Positions 61,172 through 64,000 of a stretch of 64,000 nt of DNA are shown piece by piece (the first letter of the stretch is position 1; each line of letters opens with the position of its first letter). A program made the position numbers and the translations under genes. Under the pieces are notes generated by a model. It worked only from the letters and a program-made list of their open reading frames with translations. It was not told the DNA's origin and searched no databases. Source of the stretch: Propionicicella superfundia DSM 22317 (GTDB lineage Bacteria; Actinomycetota; Actinomycetes; Propionibacteriales; Propionibacteriaceae); assembly GCF_000423465.1 (NCBI RefSeq), contig NZ_KE384021.1:735903-799902 (forward strand). Direction: 5' to 3'.

Positions 61172-64000
61172 GCCCCCACCTTCCTCGAACGCAGCGTCAG
61201 CCATCCGGCGGTTCCCAGCCCCGCGGTCAGCAGGCCGCCGGCGACGGACAGCAGCAGCACGGTGAGATCCCCGCTCTCGGCGACCGGTGCGGCCGCGATG
61301 ACCTGCCCGGGCGCCGCGCCGGTCCCTGTCTCCGCGGTGGTCGTGTCGGCCCCCGCGGTGTCCGTGGCTCCGATCGCGGCCTCCACCCATCCGAGCAGGC
61401 TCCCTGTGGAGGACAGCAGTGCGACCCGGTGGCGGCCGTCGCCGAGGTCGGAGAGGTCGATGCGCAGGGTCCTCTCGGCGCTCACCTGCACCCAGCCGAC
61501 CGGGGTGACGCGCGCGCCCGTGTACACGTAGACGTAGACCCAGCCGTTCGCCTGGGCCTTCGGCACGGTGACGGTCAGTACCTTGCCGTTCAGCACGCCG
61601 GTCGCGCCGCCCGAGTCCTCGGCACTCAATTGGCTTCCGCGGGCGACCGGAGCCGTCGGCGTCGTGGTGGGACGCTGCATCGTGCTGCTCACCCGGCGCA
61701 CGGCCGTGATGAGAGGGGTGGAGGTGGCGGACGATGTGGTCGCGGACGCCGTGGTCGTCGTGGTCGTCGCGGTACTCGTGGTGGTGCCGGCGATGTGCAG
61801 CGTGGCCCAGCCGAGGAGTCTGCCGGTGTCGTCGGGGTTGCCGGATTGCACGGTGAGCCGGCCGGTGCCCGCACGCAGGGTGATCCCGGACAGGTCGGTG
61901 GTCACACGGCCGGAGGCGTCTGCCCGGAACCAGGTGCTGCCCCACGGGAACCGCGGGGAGTCGCCCTCGAAGAGGTTGAGGTAGACCCAGTCTCCGGAGC
62001 GGGCACCGGGAATCGTCACGACGAGGCGGGTCCCCGTACGCGCCACCGACACTCCGCCGCGGGTGGCGGCTGTGAGTTCGGACGTGGCGTCGACAGGATC
62101 GGGTGTCCCGTTCGGCCGGTAGGTGCCGACGACGAACGCGGCCGATTCGAGGGTGCGGCTCGTGTCTCCTGTCTTCAGCGAGCCGGTGAGCAGCCGCAGG
62201 GTGTGCGAGCCCTGCCCGAAGGCCGGATCGGAGCCGGCCGACCCGCTCGCCGTCCCGTCGGGCAGGCTGATCTCAGCGGTGAAGGTGCCGTCGGCGGCGT
62301 TCGCGTCCACGATCGCCCAGATGGTGCGGTTCTGGTGGAGGCTGGTGTCGAGATGGCTGTACGCGCCCTCGTCGATCTTGATGGCGATCCGCGAGCCGCC
62401 CCGGTTGGCCCCGGGATGGCACCATCCGGTGCCCGACACGCGCAGGGTGCCGCCAAGGGAGACCTGCGGGTCGACGATCGTCACGGTCGGGGTGCTGGAG
62501 GTCGGGACGCAGGTCGTCTCGTTCTGGCCGTCTGTGTCGCTCCACCCGACTCCGTTCACGACCAGCGGCTCGCTGGTCGTGCTCCGCACGGTGTCGGCGG
62601 CGTCGAAGCGGCCGGACTGGAACTGCACGCTGAGGTACTGCCCGGTCTGCAGTCCCGGTGGTGCGTCGAGCACGATGGAGAAGTTGCCGGACGAGTCGAC
62701 GGTGAACACGTGCGGGTGGTCGTCGGGGTCGGAGGGCGCCAGCAGCGCCCAGATGGTGTCGTCCCCGGTGGCCGACGGGTGGGCGATGACGTCGCTGCCG
62801 AGTCGTGAGTACTGGGTTCCGTTGGGACCGTTGAGCTTGATCGCGACGGTGGAGCCGCCGGAGCCCGCCCTGTCGACCCACCCGGTGCCCTTGATCGCGA
62901 TCGTGCCGCCGGTGCTGACGTCCCGCTGCACCCAGGCGGTGGCGGAGCGTCCCGCGTCGGCGGTCACCGTGACCGTCCGGTGCGCCCAGGACGGGGGTTG
63001 CGTCGGGTCGTCGGTCGCGGTGCCGGCGATGGTGAAGGCCGCGCTCAGGGTCCTGGACACGTCGCCGGTCGCGAGGCTCCCGCTGAGGAGCCGGATCTGA
63101 TGCTGCGACCCGGCGGACCAGCCGGGCCAGGTGCCGTCGGCCAGGCGAGCGTTCTCGCTCGTGGGGTAGGGAATCGTCGCGGTCCAGGAGCCGTCGCCGG
63201 ATGCCCTCACGATGGCGTGGAGCCGCTTGTCGGTGGCGATGGAGCCGGTCACCGGATTCGTGACGTCCCGCAGCGTGTAGACCGTGTTCGGGTCGCCGGA
63301 GTACGAGGCGTCCAGCAGCACCGACAGGACGCTGCCGGCGGTGCCCGCGTCGTTGTTCCAGCCCGTCCCCGAGATGACGAGATCGGACCCTGGGGCGAGT
63401 GTGGCGGGCACGGTGTAGGTGAGGCCCGGGTAGCGATCGTCGGTGTACTGCGTCGAGCCGGAGGAGGCCGTCGGGGACGCCGAGGCGGTGGGACTCTGCG
63501 ACGCCGTGGGCGACGAGGTGGCGGTCGTGCTCGGGGTTGCCGTCTGGGTGGGTGTTGTGGTTTGGGGTGGGGTGGCTGTTTGGCTGGGGGACGCGGAGGG
63601 TGTCGATGCGGTGGTGATGGTGACCGTCGCGTCGGCGGACCGGGTCTTGTCGCCGGTGAGGAGGGAGCCGGTGAGGAAACGCAGGGTGTGGGTCTCGCCG
63701 GCGGCCCAGGTGGTGTTGGCGGTGGCGGTGGTGGGGAAGGGGACGGAGAGTTCCCAGGCGCCGGTTTCGTCTGCCTGGACGACGGCCCAGATGGTCGTGT
63801 TGGAGATGGTGGCCCCGGTGGCGGGGTTGGCGAGAGTGCCGGTGGTGCGGGTGACGCCGCCGTCGTCGAGTTTGAGGGCGATGACCGACCCGGCGGTGCC
63901 GGGGGTATTGGTCCACCCGGTGCCGCTGATGGTGAGGTTCTCTCCGGCGGTCCAGGTGTCGGGGACGGTGTAGGCGGCCCCATCCGACGTGACCCTCTCG
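61168..64000 (-). CDS. Large surface protein with at least four SGTGW repeats and two LGW modules (N-terminus beyond window)
   Basis: At least 943 aa visible; the start is off the right edge. Four similar repeats of roughly 110-150 residues each begin with a strand ending in SGTGW or KGTGW (near 63930, 63360, 62900 and 62430), then TVAI/SVIALKLD-type strands, an (I)WA(I/V/L)V strand and LRFLTGSLLTGD or LRLLTGSLKTGD. A Ser/Thr/Pro-rich linker (about 63600-63440) separates repeat 1 from 2. Two smaller modules near 62050-61790 and 61600-61370 carry SGDWVYLNLF or GWVYVYVYTGARVTPVGWVQV, then LLGW, and match the one in the next gene. A single helix near 61265-61200 and a short basic end (RSRKVGA) anchor it. 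The repeats are Ig-like by pattern; function unknown, but the operon context points to iron-siderophore or haem capture. Confidence 0.72.
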   Translation of the reverse strand, partial: ERVTSDGAAYTVPDTWTAGENLTISGTGWTNTPGTAGSVIALKLDDGGVTRTTGTLANPATGATISNTTIWAVVQADETGAWELSVPFPTTATANTTWAAGETHTLRFLTGSLLTGDKTRSADATVTITTASTPSASPSQTATPPQTTTPTQTATPSTTATSSPTASQSPTASASPTASSGSTQYTDDRYPGLTYTVPATLAPGSDLVISGTGWNNDAGTAGSVLSVLLDASYSGDPNTVYTLRDVTNPVTGSIATDKRLHAIVRASGDGSWTATIPYPTSENARLADGTWPGWSAGSQHQIRLLSGSLATGDVSRTLSAAFTIAGTATDDPTQPPSWAHRTVTVTADAGRSATAWVQRDVSTGGTIAIKGTGWVDRAGSGGSTVAIKLNGPNGTQYSRLGSDVIAHPSATGDDTIWALLAPSDPDDHPHVFTVDSSGNFSIVLDAPPGLQTGQYLSVQFQSGRFDAADTVRSTTSEPLVVNGVGWSDTDGQNETTCVPTSSTPTVTIVDPQVSLGGTLRVSGTGWCHPGANRGGSRIAIKIDEGAYSHLDTSLHQNRTIWAIVDANAADGTFTAEISLPDGTASGSAGSDPAFGQGSHTLRLLTGSLKTGDTSRTLESAAFVVGTYRPNGTPDPVDATSELTAATRGGVSVARTGTRLVVTIPGARSGDWVYLNLFEGDSPRFPWGSTWFRADASGRVTTDLSGITLRAGTGRLTVQSGNPDDTGRLLGWATLHIAGTTTSTATTTTTTASATTSSATSTPLITAVRRVSSTMQRPTTTPTAPVARGSQLSAEDSGGATGVLNGKVLTVTVPKAQANGWVYVYVYTGARVTPVGWVQVSAERTLRIDLSDLGDGRHRVALLSSTGSLLGWVEAAIGATDTAGADTTTAETGTGAAPGQVIAAAPVAESGDLTVLLLSVAGGLLTAGLGTAGWLTLRSRKVGA

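Noticed and set aside
63249..63983. Proline-rich minus-strand frame at the right edge
   Set aside because: It is an out-of-frame reading of the large surface protein; the correct frame continues the SGTGW repeats.
61168..64000. HtaA or NEAT haem-binding domains in the surface proteins
   Set aside because: The expected motifs of those families were not recognised; the link to iron rests on operon context only.

Overview
The window is chromosomal DNA from a high-GC actinobacterium. This rests on GC-rich codon use, the HspR/HAIR-controlled dnaK-grpE-dnaJ-hspR and clpB genes, an mshA/mshB-like (mycothiol) pair, DUF3151 and DUF501 proteins, a class E sortase and DtxR-type iron control. A GlpABC operon and surface proteins tied to siderophore transporters hint at Propionibacteriaceae or a relative; that placement is inference. 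Nearly every start-stop junction inside operons is an ATGA or GTGA overlap, and several genes look leaderless (TANNNT box 6-8 nt before the start).

Layout. 1-4.0 kb (minus): a secreted N-acetylglucosaminidase-like wall hydrolase running off the left edge, a MprB/MprA-like two-component system and a DoxX protein. 4.2-12.4 kb: iron-type alcohol dehydrogenase, divergent ohr/TetR pair, a membrane protein of unknown function, mshA-mshB, a CBS protein, a cystathionine gamma-synthase-like enzyme and an LLM flavin oxidoreductase. 12.4-15.4 kb (minus): DUF559 protein, HAD phosphatase and TerC/Alx protein. 15.5-22.6 kb: a polyol-type locus with glpABC, an erythritol-kinase-like FGGY kinase and a divergent zinc dehydrogenase. 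22.6-26.3 kb: a NarL/DesK-type two-component system divergent from an ABC-2 exporter. 26.3-30.4 kb: a DtxR-boxed siderophore ABC importer. 30.5-37.6 kb: the chaperone regulon. 37.7-48.9 kb: housekeeping genes (sortase, pyrE, DedA, trmH/SpoU, rarD, fba, DUF3151, purA, purD, purB, DUF501, ppx). 

48.99-51.5 kb starts at a 73-nt tRNA with a UAA anticodon but no long variable arm and continues with lysE, araC and a decayed ISL3-family transposase, so it reads as a small accessory patch. 51.5-55.9 kb carries oleate hydratase with its TetR regulator, a VOC/MarR divergent pair with two clear operators, and a FadR-type regulator. 55.9-64.0 kb (minus) is a tightly overlapped six-gene iron operon: a very large repeat-built surface protein (runs off the right edge), a second surface protein sharing a module with it, two FecCD permeases, an ATPase and an enterochelin-esterase homologue. 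It is the most promising place for an undescribed surface-to-membrane iron acquisition system.

The two iron loci would take up Fe-siderophore complexes: the first has its own lipoprotein receptor but no esterase, and the second has an esterase and surface proteins but no binding lipoprotein within the window.
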